Source: Methanobrevibacter millerae
Lineage (GTDB): Archaea; Methanobacteriota; Methanobacteria; Methanobacteriales; Methanobacteriaceae
Assembly: GCF_001477655.1 (NCBI RefSeq)
Contig: NZ_CP011266.1
Location: 1,658,001-1,722,000 of the forward strand
DNA length: 64,000 bases
Direction: 5' to 3'
A program made the translations under genes and the position numbers. The notes under the pieces are model-generated. The model saw nothing but the letters and a program-made list of their open reading frames with translations, was not told the DNA's origin and made no database searches. Positions 1 to 8,690 of the stretch are shown piece after piece (positions within the stretch are counted from its first letter, which is position 1; every line of letters starts with the position of its first letter).

Positions 1-1528
1 TATATCTGAGCAAGGCAGATTCCAGTGCTGCAACGTTTCCAAATGCCCAGCATGCACCCATGAATCCCTGATCTTTAACCGGAGTAATCCAGCCATATTT
101 TCTCAAATCGAAAAACTCAGGCATCTTATCATAGGTAATATTGCTGTTGAGTATGATTAACGGTTTTGCATTAGATTCCCAATTATAGAAATCATTTTTA
201 TTGTTGAAGGATTTGACATCAGAAGTGTAATTGTTATCCAAATCACGATTTACTTTTCCATATACTGTGTATACGCTTATTCCATCAGACGGATTGTTGA
301 AGTAATTTCCGATTAATGTTAATTCATTATCATATGCATAAACTGCAGATCCTTCAAAAGCACTATTATTTACAAAAGCATTTCCTTTAAGGAGTGCCTC
401 ATCACTATCAAAATAACATGCTCCTCCATAGGACTTGTCATCCCCAATGCTGTTTGAAATGAATTTGGAATTCTGAATATCGACATTAGCATGGCTAGTA
501 TAAATTGCACCGCCTTCATAATTTGCAGTATTGGAAGTGAAATTAGTATTGTTAATAATTAGATTTCCATCCAATTGAAGGATAGCTCCTCCAAAACCTG
601 AATAACAGTTATTGAACAGTGTATTACTAATAGTAGTCCAACTTCCAAAAACACTGTCCCCAGCAAAAACATCGACAAAAATGGCACCACCATCGTTTTC
701 ACTGGCCACATTGTCAAATTCACAGCCCGTGATTGTTAGATTTGAAATAATTCTTGCTCCAATTGCACCTGCTGTTTTATTAGCAAAGAGGTTTTTGAAT
801 TTGGAGTTGCTGATTATTAATTTTCCATCATTTCTAGAAAAGATTGCCGCAGCATATTTTGAGGTGGTATTTAAAAAATTGGAATTGTCAACAGTCAAAT
901 TTGACATATCCAGAAATATTTGGCCTTTAATAATGTTATCGCTGCTGCTAGTGAATGTGGAATTGACAACATTGACCTCTGATCTAAAAGAGGTGATTGA
1001 AGCACCATTATCTCCACTATTGTCAATGAATTTACAGTTATTAACGTTCAACACAGCATCAAGAGAATAAACGGCCCCACCATCATATGTTTCATTATCA
1101 CCCATACAATTTATGAATGTAACATTGTTTAATGTTAACTTTGAATCAGTTCCAATTGCTGAGCCATAGCCACAAAAAGCATTTTGAATGATTAAATTAT
1201 TTATTTCAACGTTTTTTCCAGTTATATAAAACGCCCTGGCCTGATTGGTACAGTCTATTATATGATTGTTTCCATTGATTACAAAATTATTCTTGGTTAT
1301 ATTGATTCCGCCAGAATAATCTTTGTCAATTTCCTGATTGAATTTATAATCACTGTTAAAATTAAAATTTGAATTTTCAACAGCAATTGCCTTATTAAGG
1401 TCATCGTATGACTTATCACCATCATTTAAAACATCTCCAGCATCGTTTAAATCGGCTGCAGATATTGTGGTGATTGAAATCATGAAGACCATCAACATAA
1501 AAAAGTATAATAATTTATTATATTTCAT
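1..1528 (-). CDS. Adhesin-like beta-helix protein with papain-type (C1) protease domain, partial
   Basis: Reading the minus strand from ATG at 1528 gives one open frame to the window edge. It starts with a signal peptide (MKYNKLLYFFMLMVFM.., cleavage near ISAADLN). About 400 residues of asparagine- and glycine-rich repeats follow (units like N..F.NN.A..GGAIY), typical of right-handed beta-helix adhesin-like proteins of Methanobrevibacter. Near the edge the frame enters a papain-like peptidase: WITPVKDQG then GACWAFGNVAALES, which carry the oxyanion-hole Gln and the catalytic Cys. The His and Asn of the triad would lie outside the window. The protein is presumably exported and acts at the cell surface; substrate unknown, possibly pseudomurein peptides or partner proteins (inference). 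The C-terminus is missing only because the window ends. A GGGGGT stretch 5 nt upstream may serve as ribosome binding site. Confidence 0.85.
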   Translation of the reverse strand, partial: MKYNKLLYFFMLMVFMISITTISAADLNDAGDVLNDGDKSYDDLNKAIAVENSNFNFNSDYKFNQEIDKDYSGGINITKNNFVINGNNHIIDCTNQARAFYITGKNVEINNLIIQNAFCGYGSAIGTDSKLTLNNVTFINCMGDNETYDGGAVYSLDAVLNVNNCKFIDNSGDNGASITSFRSEVNVVNSTFTSSSDNIIKGQIFLDMSNLTVDNSNFLNTTSKYAAAIFSRNDGKLIISNSKFKNLFANKTAGAIGARIISNLTITGCEFDNVASENDGGAIFVDVFAGDSVFGSWTTISNTLFNNCYSGFGGAILQLDGNLIINNTNFTSNTANYEGGAIYTSHANVDIQNSKFISNSIGDDKSYGGACYFDSDEALLKGNAFVNNSAFEGSAVYAYDNELTLIGNYFNNPSDGISVYTVYGKVNRDLDNNYTSDVKSFNNKNDFYNWESNAKPLIILNSNITYDKMPEFFDLRKYGWITPVKDQGFMGACWAFGNVAALESALLRY

Positions 1529-1559
1529 ATTTACCCCCGAAATATTATGCAAGGATATG

Positions 1560-1568
1560 TATATATAA
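1560..1568 (-). promoter_or_regulatory. TATA box of the adhesin-like gene
   Basis: On the minus strand this reads TTATATATA, centred about 36 nt before the ATG at 1528. That predicts a short leader that includes the GGGGG tract. This is a typical archaeal TATA position; it was read by eye, not mapped. Confidence 0.45.
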
Positions 1569-1711
1569 CAAAATATTTAAATTTATTTAGATAAGAATTA
1601 ACACCCAATTGGACATCGTATTCATCAAACATAGCCTTATTGTTTTTTAATCGGATATCAATAGCTTAAATGTACCATTTGAAAAAAATAGGGGATGCAA
1701 ATATATTATGA

Positions 1712-1987
1712 TTATATGAATAATAAATCGTCTTCACTTTGGCCGAATTTAGTGCCATTTGTTTTTCCATTTGGAAGAATTGATAAAATGACAACAGGAT
1801 ATGAATCACCAGGATTGATAATCATTGTATGTGTAACATCTTTCCGGGTTTTGATAGTTATATCATAACTATTGCTGTTTTTAGATAAATTACCTTTTAA
1901 AAAGACTTCATTGAATGGATTCTCGTATAAATACTCTGGCAATTCCACATCAATTTCAAAATAGTCCAATAATTCCCTTAAAATCAT
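1712..1987 (-). CDS. Hypothetical protein, 91 aa
   Basis: Not recognised. Acidic N-terminal segment (LLDYFEIDVELPEYLYENPF) followed by a predicted beta-rich region (SYDITIKTR, TMIINPGDSYPVVILSILPNG). No signal peptide or membrane segment. The frame could extend to a TTG at 1996, but the ATG at 1987 is preferred; neither has a visible ribosome binding site. It lies 30 nt after the secreted protein gene at 2018-2380 and may be the last gene of that transcript, although a T-rich run between them could terminate transcription. It could also be a chance frame. Confidence 0.45.
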   Translation of the reverse strand: MILRELLDYFEIDVELPEYLYENPFNEVFLKGNLSKNSNSYDITIKTRKDVTHTMIINPGDSYPVVILSILPNGKTNGTKFGQSEDDLLFI

Positions 1988-2017
1988 ACGAATCAAAAAA
2001 AGAAAAAAATAAATTAA

Positions 2018-2380
2018 CTATGCTTCGATAGTTAATTCTTTTGCTAAATTACATGTATTGTAGTCACTGGTACCATTGAAAGTACAGTTGAAAGTATATT
2101 TACCTGGGTTAACACCAGCAATACCGAAACCCAATTTACCATCATTACCTGTAGTAAAGTTAATATGATTTTTTTCACCACTTTCAGCAATTACAATAAT
2201 GTCAACTACCTGATTAGCAATAGGAGAACCGTCTTTTGCAGTTAAAGTCAAATTAAAAAAGTCTCCGTTTTTTAATTTGTCGGGGCTTGTAACTTCCATT
2301 TGACTATCTTGAGCTGCCGCATAAACAACAGATGTTGCAAGAACCAATACGAGCAATCCTAAAATTATTTTTTTATTCAT
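2018..2380 (-). CDS. Secreted protein with one Ig-like domain, 120 aa
   Basis: Signal peptide MNKKIILGLLVLVLATSVVYA followed by one domain of about 95 residues (KNGDFFNLTLTAKDGSPIAN, then GNDGKLGFGIAGVNPGKYTF). It looks like the single Ig-like or invasin-type beta-sandwich modules that occur repeated in large methanogen surface proteins. The start is set by GGTGA at 2386-2390, which lies 5 nt before the ATG at 2380; an in-frame ATG 12 nt further upstream would overlap that site. The gene directly follows the 67-aa gene, whose stop overlaps the upstream ATG, so the two are probably cotranscribed. Probably exported and cell-wall associated; partner unknown. Confidence 0.7.
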   Translation of the reverse strand: MNKKIILGLLVLVLATSVVYAAAQDSQMEVTSPDKLKNGDFFNLTLTAKDGSPIANQVVDIIVIAESGEKNHINFTTGNDGKLGFGIAGVNPGKYTFNCTFNGTSDYNTCNLAKELTIEA

Positions 2381-2385
2381 ATTTT

Positions 2386-2390
2386 TCACC
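2386..2390 (-). promoter_or_regulatory. GGTGA ribosome binding site deciding the start of the Ig-like protein
   Basis: GGTGA on the minus strand, complementary to the 3' end of archaeal 16S rRNA, 5 nt before ATG 2380. It selects the inner Met over the ATG at 2392. Confidence 0.6.
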
Positions 2391-2392
2391 AT

Positions 2393-2596
2393 TTATTCCA
2401 TTTTAGGTAGATTTTCTTGATCTGAAGCATAGGATGAACCTATTAGCTCTCCAGTTTCTTTATCAAATTGTCTAAATCCACCATCACTGTAGGTAACATG
2501 TCTATAATATCCGCTACCTTCCTGATAGTTAAATTTAATTTCTTCGGAAATTATTTCTTTATCATCATCTGTAATAAAAATCACCTCAAAAATCAA
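2393..2596 (-). CDS. Hypothetical small protein, 67 aa
   Basis: Not recognised. Acidic N-terminus (ITDDDKEIISEEIKF) and an aromatic, glycine-rich middle (GSGYYRHVTYSDGGFRQFDKETGELIG). No signal peptide. The start is uncertain: TTG at 2596 and GTG at 2584 are the in-frame candidates, and a GAGGTGA motif overlaps the GTG. A TATA box at 2631-2640 would place transcription start just upstream of the TTG, which favours 2596. First gene of a likely operon with the Ig-like protein. Confidence 0.55.
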   Translation of the reverse strand: MIFEVIFITDDDKEIISEEIKFNYQEGSGYYRHVTYSDGGFRQFDKETGELIGSSYASDQENLPKME

Positions 2597-2630
2597 TTTA
2601 TACTATAAAAATAGATATTAGCAACTTAAT

Positions 2631-2640
2631 TTATATATTT
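2631..2640 (-). promoter_or_regulatory. TATA box upstream of the 67-aa gene operon
   Basis: Minus strand reads AAATATATAA about 40 nt before the TTG at 2596, a suitable place for TBP binding. Read by eye. Confidence 0.4.
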
Positions 2641-2693
2641 TATGTCAGAATATTTAAAAAAAATAATAAAAAAAGTAAAGTAACTTTAAATTA

Positions 2694-4181
2694 CTAAACT
2701 CTTTCTTCAACTTCATCCCAGTCTTCGGTTTTGGCCGGAAGAAGTGTGAATACCAAAGTAGCCCCTAAAAGAAGAATTGCTGAGATGATAGTGAAATTAA
2801 TCTGTTCAATTGTTGCATTGGCCACAACATCAAACATTCCACCGATCCACACGATTGCAATGAAAATCGGAAGAACATATTTTACGATGATAAGCCACCA
2901 TTTGCCGAGTTTGATGGTTTTGGATCTTGAATTTAAAAAGTCAATAAGCTTTTCAGCCTTGAATATCCAGGCAAATACTATACATTCAACTATTACTCCA
3001 AAGAGCAATGCAATCTGGTTGATGAATGTATCGACAAATCCAAGAAGTTCTCCACCGAATGACGTTGCATAAACTAGGGAAATGACAGCACCCACAGCAA
3101 TCAGTATTGTCATAGTTTTAGACCTTGAAAATCCAAACTTGTTTTGGATTGAAAAGGACAATGGCTCGATTGTTGATAGAATACTTGTAAGACCTGCCAG
3201 ATAAACTGTCAGGAAGAAGAGAGGTCCTAAGATGTAGGCCCATTGACCCAATACATTAAATACGGTCGGATAAGCGATGAACACCAAACCTGTTCCTTGA
3301 ACTACCAAATCAGACACTGCAGTTCCTGACTGAAGGGACATGTATCCTAAAATTGAAAATACTCCCAAAGCCGCAAAATTCTCAAAAAGAGAATTGGCAA
3401 GTGCTATTGAAATGGTGTTTGTAATCAAATCAGCATCATCCTTGGTATAGCTTGCATATGTAAATGCAATTGACATTCCAAGGCTTAGTGAAAATACGAT
3501 TTGTCCGAATGCCGCCATCCAAATCTCAAAATTGCCTAAAAGTGACCAGTCCGGATGGAAAAGCTCTGAAAGCCCTATTGATGCGCCAGGCAAAGTCAGG
3601 GAAAATCCGACAATGACAACCATAATCACAAAAAGCAGGGGAACCAAAACCTTTGAAACTTTACCGAGACCTGATTCCAAGTCTCTGTGTGAAATTACCC
3701 AAATAATAACCCAACCGACAAGCATTGCAACAGCAATTAAAGGAATGAAATTAAACAGTCCGTCCATGGAACTTGAAGACTGCAATAGAGTGGTTGTGAA
3801 ATAAGTATTGGGATCTGCTCCCCAACCCTTAAACAGACTTAAAATCATGTAAATTCCATCCCAGCCCAGAATAGCTGAGTAATAAATCATAATCATAAAA
3901 ACAGCGACCGGCAAGAACCAGCCAATATACTCCCATTTGGAGTTGATCTTTCTTATGGCCTTAGCAAAAGAAGACTTATAGTTATATCCTACCCCATACT
4001 CCAATATTAAAAAAGGAATTCCCATTAAAAGGATAGCCACAATATATGGAATGTAAAAAGCTCCTCCCCCATTAGAATAAAGGACATAAGGATATCTCCA
4101 AATGTTTCCAAGTCCAACTGCAGAACCTATCATCGCTAGAATAAATGACAAGTTACTGCCCCATTCATTTTTATCTGCCAT
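2694..4181 (-). CDS. Sodium:neurotransmitter-symporter-family (SNF/NSS) transporter, 495 aa
   Basis: Integral membrane Na+-coupled symporter of the LeuT-type family, importing an amino acid or related small molecule. The family signature is plain: NEWGSNLSFILAMIGSAVGLGNIWRYPY at residues 5-32, where the unwound part of helix 1 (GSAVG) binds Na+ and substrate. About 11-12 hydrophobic helices follow, including FGQIVFSLSLGMSIAFTYASY (helix 6 region) and SILSTIEPLSFSIQ (helix 8). Length is normal for prokaryotic members. Substrate cannot be told from sequence; members transport Trp, Leu, Ala and others. It appears to be a single-gene unit. No visible defects. Confidence 0.92.
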   Translation of the reverse strand: MADKNEWGSNLSFILAMIGSAVGLGNIWRYPYVLYSNGGGAFYIPYIVAILLMGIPFLILEYGVGYNYKSSFAKAIRKINSKWEYIGWFLPVAVFMIMIYYSAILGWDGIYMILSLFKGWGADPNTYFTTTLLQSSSSMDGLFNFIPLIAVAMLVGWVIIWVISHRDLESGLGKVSKVLVPLLFVIMVVIVGFSLTLPGASIGLSELFHPDWSLLGNFEIWMAAFGQIVFSLSLGMSIAFTYASYTKDDADLITNTISIALANSLFENFAALGVFSILGYMSLQSGTAVSDLVVQGTGLVFIAYPTVFNVLGQWAYILGPLFFLTVYLAGLTSILSTIEPLSFSIQNKFGFSRSKTMTILIAVGAVISLVYATSFGGELLGFVDTFINQIALLFGVIVECIVFAWIFKAEKLIDFLNSRSKTIKLGKWWLIIVKYVLPIFIAIVWIGGMFDVVANATIEQINFTIISAILLLGATLVFTLLPAKTEDWDEVEERV

Positions 4182-4246
4182 ATATTAAAATTGTATTTTA
4201 ATATGTATAATGTTTATGATTAAAATTAAATATCCAATAAAGAATA

Positions 4247-4678
4247 ATGATTAATATGAATGCCTTTAACGATAACGGAAACATAAAACAGTTCCAGTTA
4301 ACAAGAATGATTAATGAAAAGTGTAGCGACGAACACACAATAACTAAAATATCAATTGTGCTTCGAAGGGACAAGATTGAAGCTCCATATTATATGGTTA
4401 CAAAAATCAAGGTTTCATCATGCATCGACAATGAATCCGGAGGACTTGTCCATGCAATGGATATGATGAGCCTCAACAGAATGCATAACCTGAGTGAAGA
4501 TGCATATCATGAAATCGAAAGCCTTATTGATGATGCCTGTGAATCTGACGCGGTTAAAGTAACTTCAGATGAAAAGGGAATGAAAATGGCCATAATGTCT
4601 AAAAGCAATTCTGAAAGCATAAGTCTTTTTGAAAATTACAGGAAACTCTTTGAAAGGATTGACAATCTGATTTGCTAA
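4247..4678 (+). CDS. Conserved hypothetical protein, 143 aa (has a decayed copy at 8289)
   Basis: Not recognised. Soluble, mixed alpha/beta, with an acidic helical C-terminal half (YHEIESLIDDACESDAVKV, ISLFENYRKLFERIDNLIC). ATG at 4247; an in-frame ATG at 4256 is an alternative, and neither has a clear GGTGA. It is divergent from the symporter and convergent with the SNF2 helicase. A degenerate copy of its last two thirds lies beyond the helicase gene at 8289-8568 in the same orientation. Conservation between the two copies supports this being a real gene. Confidence 0.65.
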   Translation: MINMNAFNDNGNIKQFQLTRMINEKCSDEHTITKISIVLRRDKIEAPYYMVTKIKVSSCIDNESGGLVHAMDMMSLNRMHNLSEDAYHEIESLIDDACESDAVKVTSDEKGMKMAIMSKSNSESISLFENYRKLFERIDNLIC

Positions 4679-4737
4679 TAATTTTACCCTCTTTTCGTTG
4701 CAGACTCCCAAAGATATCAAAGGCCATAAATTATTTC

Positions 4738-7700
4738 TCAATTCCATTTAATTTGCCTTAGTTTGAGCATTTCTTTTAAGTCGCTGTCTGTCATTTCTGT
4801 AATGAATGATTCGTTTGAATCAATAGCCAATTCAGCCAATTCAACTTTTTCACTGAGCACCTGATTGATTCGCTCTTCAAAGGTTCCTGTTGTGATGAAT
4901 CTGTAAACCATCACATTTTTTTCCTGTCCGATGCGGTATGCTCTGTCAGTTGCCTGATTTTCAACAGCGGGATTCCACCACAAATCATAATGAATGACAT
5001 TTGAAGCGGCAGTCAAGTTAAGACCTGTTCCACCGGCTTTAAGGGATAAAATCATTATGCTGTAATTTTCATTATTCTGGAACTTATCAACCATTTCATC
5101 TCTTTTTTTACGTGAAATCTGACCATGGAAAAACAGCACATCCTGATTAAAATGCTCTTCAATCAGTTTTTTGAGTATTTCACCCATCTCTACATACTGC
5201 GTAAATATTATAACTTTTTCCTGATTTTCTAGAATTGTCTCCAATATGTTAATAAGAACTTGCATCTTTCCTGATTCATCTACTGACATCTTATTTGATT
5301 TGGAATATTGTGCAGGATGGTTGCAAATCTGTTTAAGTGAGGTTATTAATTTTAAAATCATCCCTTTACGACTTATTCCCTCACTATCTTCCACATCACG
5401 AATCAGGACATTTAAAGTTTCTTCATAAAGTGCGGCCTGCTTTAATGTTAAATTGCAGTAAATGTCATTTACTATCTTATCCGGCAAATCCTTTATGATA
5501 TTTTTATCTGATTTATGGCGTCTTAAAATGAAAGGAGAAGTTATCTTTTTGAATGTAGATAAAACCTTTTCATCATGGTTGTTTTCAATGGGTTTTATGA
5601 ATTTTTCGTTGAATATTCTTAATGAATAGAGATAGCCTTTGTTTATAAAGTCAAATATTGACCAATACTCAGACAGTCGATTTTCTATTGGCGTACCTGA
5701 TAAAGCCATTTTATGGGCTACATCAAGGGATTTGATAGCCTGAGTCTGTTTTGATGAAGGATTTTTGATATTCTGGGCTTCATCGATTACGCATAAGAAT
5801 ATGTCAAGTTCATTTATTAGCTTAAAATCCTGTCTGACCATTCCATAGGAAGTCAGTATTATATCCACATCCTCACTCGGGAGTTTTCTGTTGATTCCAT
5901 GATATATGAATGAAGTCAATGTTGGTGTGAATTTTTCTATTTCCTTTTGCCAGTTGCTTAAAAGACTGGTCGGTGCTACAACCAGCACGTTTCCTTTTAT
6001 TGAATTGTTTTCTTTTAGGTAGAGTATTGTTGTCAGCACTTGAAGTGTTTTTCCAAGCCCCATATCATCTGCAAGTATGGATCCGAAACCTAATTTCATA
6101 TTCTGATACAGCCATGAAAAGCCCGTTTTCTGATAGGGTCTTAACTCACCGTTTAACTTTTCTGGAAGGCTTGCATCATCAATATCAAATAATCCGTTGA
6201 TTAACTGGGATAGCTTATCGTTTATTCCAATATTCAGTTTATCCACATCCCCGCTTAATATAAAATGCATCAAATCATTTTGTGTCGGATTAATTGGTAT
6301 CAAATCGGTCTGACGATTGATATTAGCCAAATCCTCAGTGTTAATTCTTAAATATTTATTGTTAATTTTGACTAAACCGTTATAGTTTTTAGACAAGTTT
6401 TCAAATTCGTTTAGTGAAAATGTTTCATCCCCAATAGCCACTTTCCAGTCAAATTTGTTCAAGTCATCCAGTGTCAGTGTTGTTTTGGATGAAAAATCAT
6501 CTTCACTTGTCAGTGATAATTTTGCGGATTTTTCAATCGTCAGTTCATCTGGAAGTATGACATCAATCCCGTTTTTTTCAAAGCGTTTAATTAAAGCATG
6601 ATTGAAAAACAGGAAGTCTTTTATATCAAGCATGATTGTCTGATTTAAATCCACATCAAATAGATATTTTGAAAATAAGTCGCCTATAATATTGGAATTT
6701 CGAATGATTTCTGGATATTTGCCTGAGGATAAAATATCAGTCAAGTCAACTGATTCATCATCCATTATGACCTTAGGAGTGATTTTAAACATTTCGTTTT
6801 CCTGACTGACCTCCAATATGAAATGAAAATCCAATTCCCTGAATAATGGAGATAACCAGCTACTGATGGTATTTTCAACTCCTTTGGGAATATTTTGACT
6901 TTCAAAGAAAAAAAGATTATAATAAATATTATTTTTCAGTGATTTCATTAATCCTGGTTTAATATTGTAATATATGTAGTATGCAAATCCTGTAAAAAAC
7001 ATGCTTACTGCACAAACAACCTGATCGTATTTGCCTAAAGGAGCTCCTTTAAATGATATTAAATCATCCGGGCATCTGCATGCCAAATTTTCAATGCGCA
7101 GGGATACATCCGAATCATATGATGGAATCCATCGAATTGCGTAGCATCCATTATCCAATCTGAAAAATTCAGGTATCAGAGCGTTTTTTAATATTAATTC
7201 GGATGTGGTTTGAAATATTTCATGAAAAAACATTAAATCAGAATTATATTCAGCAATGTCACTGTATTGAAACTCTGCAAATAATCCAAATAATGCATGC
7301 TTTAAATTCCTTATTTTAAAATTCAAGGCCAAACCTGTGTCAAAAGAAATGATATTATAGTTTTCATCAATGCTGAAATGGAATTTCTCCCATTTTTCAG
7401 GATGATACCATTTTTCCTTAAAAATATAATCAAAATTTTCGCTTTCAATTCTAAAAGAATCACCAAAATTAATGTAATGGAGATAATAATGTTTTTCATC
7501 ATAAATACTGTCGATTATATGGGAAAAATCCATTAAGGTATCAATTAAAATACTTTTAAATGATAATGTATTGCTTTTAAAAAAATCCGTTTTATCATCC
7601 AGTAAAAACTTAAAGTCATTAATAAGAAAAGGAATATCTCCAACATCATTATTTTTAACAATTTTCTTATCATTAAATAAATCATATATTCCTTTGACTT

Positions 7701-8190
7701 GATTTTCATCCTCAAAAAGAGTATCAACATGATAATCCCTAAGTGTTAATATTAAAAACGGATTTTTCAATAATTCCTTTGACAGGTAATGAAATACCGC
7801 TGCTTTATGTTTACAGAATAATCCTGTGTTATTACAATCACAAGACATTTTAAAATCAGTGATGGAATCAGGAATTATTTTAACATCATTAAAAAACAGT
7901 TCTTCAGGAATATTTCCATTTAAAATAAATCTTTGTAAATGTTGACTATTTTTTATCAATCTATTTAATTTTTCATTATCTGATGAGGATAATTTTTTAA
8001 ATTCAATCTTAACATTATAAAAATCTCCCGGTGCACCTTCAACATTAGCTGTGACTATATTATCACTGATTTCAAAATCCTGAACACTGCCATCACTGGC
8101 ATAGATTTTACCATGTTTAAGATGATTCTTATTATCTAATGTTTTAATATTATCCAACCAGGAATTAACCAAATCCTTTTCGAAATTCAT
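4738..8190 (-). CDS. SNF2-family helicase with SWIM zinc finger
   Basis: About 1,150 aa, ATP-dependent DNA translocase of the SNF2/RapA-like superfamily 2. A SWIM zinc finger (CDCNNTGLFCKHKAAVFHYL) lies near residue 120. The two RecA-like lobes occupy the C-terminal half: Walker A ILADDMGLGKT, motif Ia VVAPTSLLSNWQ, motif II VIDEAQNIKN, motif III ALSGTPIENR, then motifs V and VI (LSLKAGGTGLNL, ATDRAYRIGQ). Such SWIM-SNF2 proteins are common in bacteria and methanogens; roles in repair or transcription are proposed. The open frame extends to 8241, but the ATG at 8190 (MNFEKDLVNSW) is preferred because a TTTTTATATT box lies about 25-30 nt upstream, giving a leaderless transcript. All core motifs are intact. 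Confidence 0.88.
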   Translation of the reverse strand: MNFEKDLVNSWLDNIKTLDNKNHLKHGKIYASDGSVQDFEISDNIVTANVEGAPGDFYNVKIEFKKLSSSDNEKLNRLIKNSQHLQRFILNGNIPEELFFNDVKIIPDSITDFKMSCDCNNTGLFCKHKAAVFHYLSKELLKNPFLILTLRDYHVDTLFEDENQVKGIYDLFNDKKIVKNNDVGDIPFLINDFKFLLDDKTDFFKSNTLSFKSILIDTLMDFSHIIDSIYDEKHYYLHYINFGDSFRIESENFDYIFKEKWYHPEKWEKFHFSIDENYNIISFDTGLALNFKIRNLKHALFGLFAEFQYSDIAEYNSDLMFFHEIFQTTSELILKNALIPEFFRLDNGCYAIRWIPSYDSDVSLRIENLACRCPDDLISFKGAPLGKYDQVVCAVSMFFTGFAYYIYYNIKPGLMKSLKNNIYYNLFFFESQNIPKGVENTISSWLSPLFRELDFHFILEVSQENEMFKITPKVIMDDESVDLTDILSSGKYPEIIRNSNIIGDLFSKYLFDVDLNQTIMLDIKDFLFFNHALIKRFEKNGIDVILPDELTIEKSAKLSLTSEDDFSSKTTLTLDDLNKFDWKVAIGDETFSLNEFENLSKNYNGLVKINNKYLRINTEDLANINRQTDLIPINPTQNDLMHFILSGDVDKLNIGINDKLSQLINGLFDIDDASLPEKLNGELRPYQKTGFSWLYQNMKLGFGSILADDMGLGKTLQVLTTILYLKENNSIKGNVLVVAPTSLLSNWQKEIEKFTPTLTSFIYHGINRKLPSEDVDIILTSYGMVRQDFKLINELDIFLCVIDEAQNIKNPSSKQTQAIKSLDVAHKMALSGTPIENRLSEYWSIFDFINKGYLYSLRIFNEKFIKPIENNHDEKVLSTFKKITSPFILRRHKSDKNIIKDLPDKIVNDIYCNLTLKQAALYEETLNVLIRDVEDSEGISRKGMILKLITSLKQICNHPAQYSKSNKMSVDESGKMQVLINILETILENQEKVIIFTQYVEMGEILKKLIEEHFNQDVLFFHGQISRKKRDEMVDKFQNNENYSIMILSLKAGGTGLNLTAASNVIHYDLWWNPAVENQATDRAYRIGQEKNVMVYRFITTGTFEERINQVLSEKVELAELAIDSNESFITEMTDSDLKEMLKLRQIKWN

Positions 8191-8288
8191 TAAATATAAT
8201 TTAAAATTAAGAATATAAAAAGCTATCACAGTAATATTCATTTAACTATACATACTGAAAAAATATCTATCATATTTAGAAACTCATC

Positions 8289-8568
8289 ATGGTTAAAATC
8301 TAGGTTTCATCATGTATCTATAATAAAACGAGAGGACTTTTGCATGCAATGGATTTGCTGAGCTCATCAGGACACATAATTTGACTGAAAAAGCATATAA
8401 TAAAATCGAAAGCCATATTGAGATATCGGTGAATCCGAGAAGTTAAAGTAACTTCAGATGAAAAAGGAATGAATATGGCAATAATATCCAGAAGCAATGT
8501 TGAGACTATAATTCTTTTTAAAAAAGCATCAGGGACTTTTTGAAAGCTTAGACAGTTTGATTTACCAA
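8289..8568 (+). pseudogene. Decayed duplicate of the 143-aa gene at 4247
   Basis: Aligning by eye to 4397-4678 shows the same order of words: GTTTCATCATG, GAGGACTT, CATGCAATGGAT, ATCGAAAGCC, GTTAAAGTAACTTCAGATGAAAA, GGAATGAA, AGCAAT. It has several indels and stop codons, so it cannot encode the full protein. Only the C-terminal two thirds is present. It sits directly past the SNF2 gene and before the IS at 8691. Confidence 0.85.
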
Positions 8569-8690
8569 GAAATCATATAATTGAAATTTCTTGAAATTGA
8601 CAAGTTATTTTAAAAATGACCTTAATTTTAATGATTATCAGCAAGTTCCTTAAAAAAGTATAATCAGTCAAACATTAAATTATGAAAGAT

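Noticed and set aside
612-1070. 152-codon plus-strand frame
   Set aside because: Antisense to the adhesin-like gene, whose repeats, signal peptide and protease domain are clear on the minus strand.
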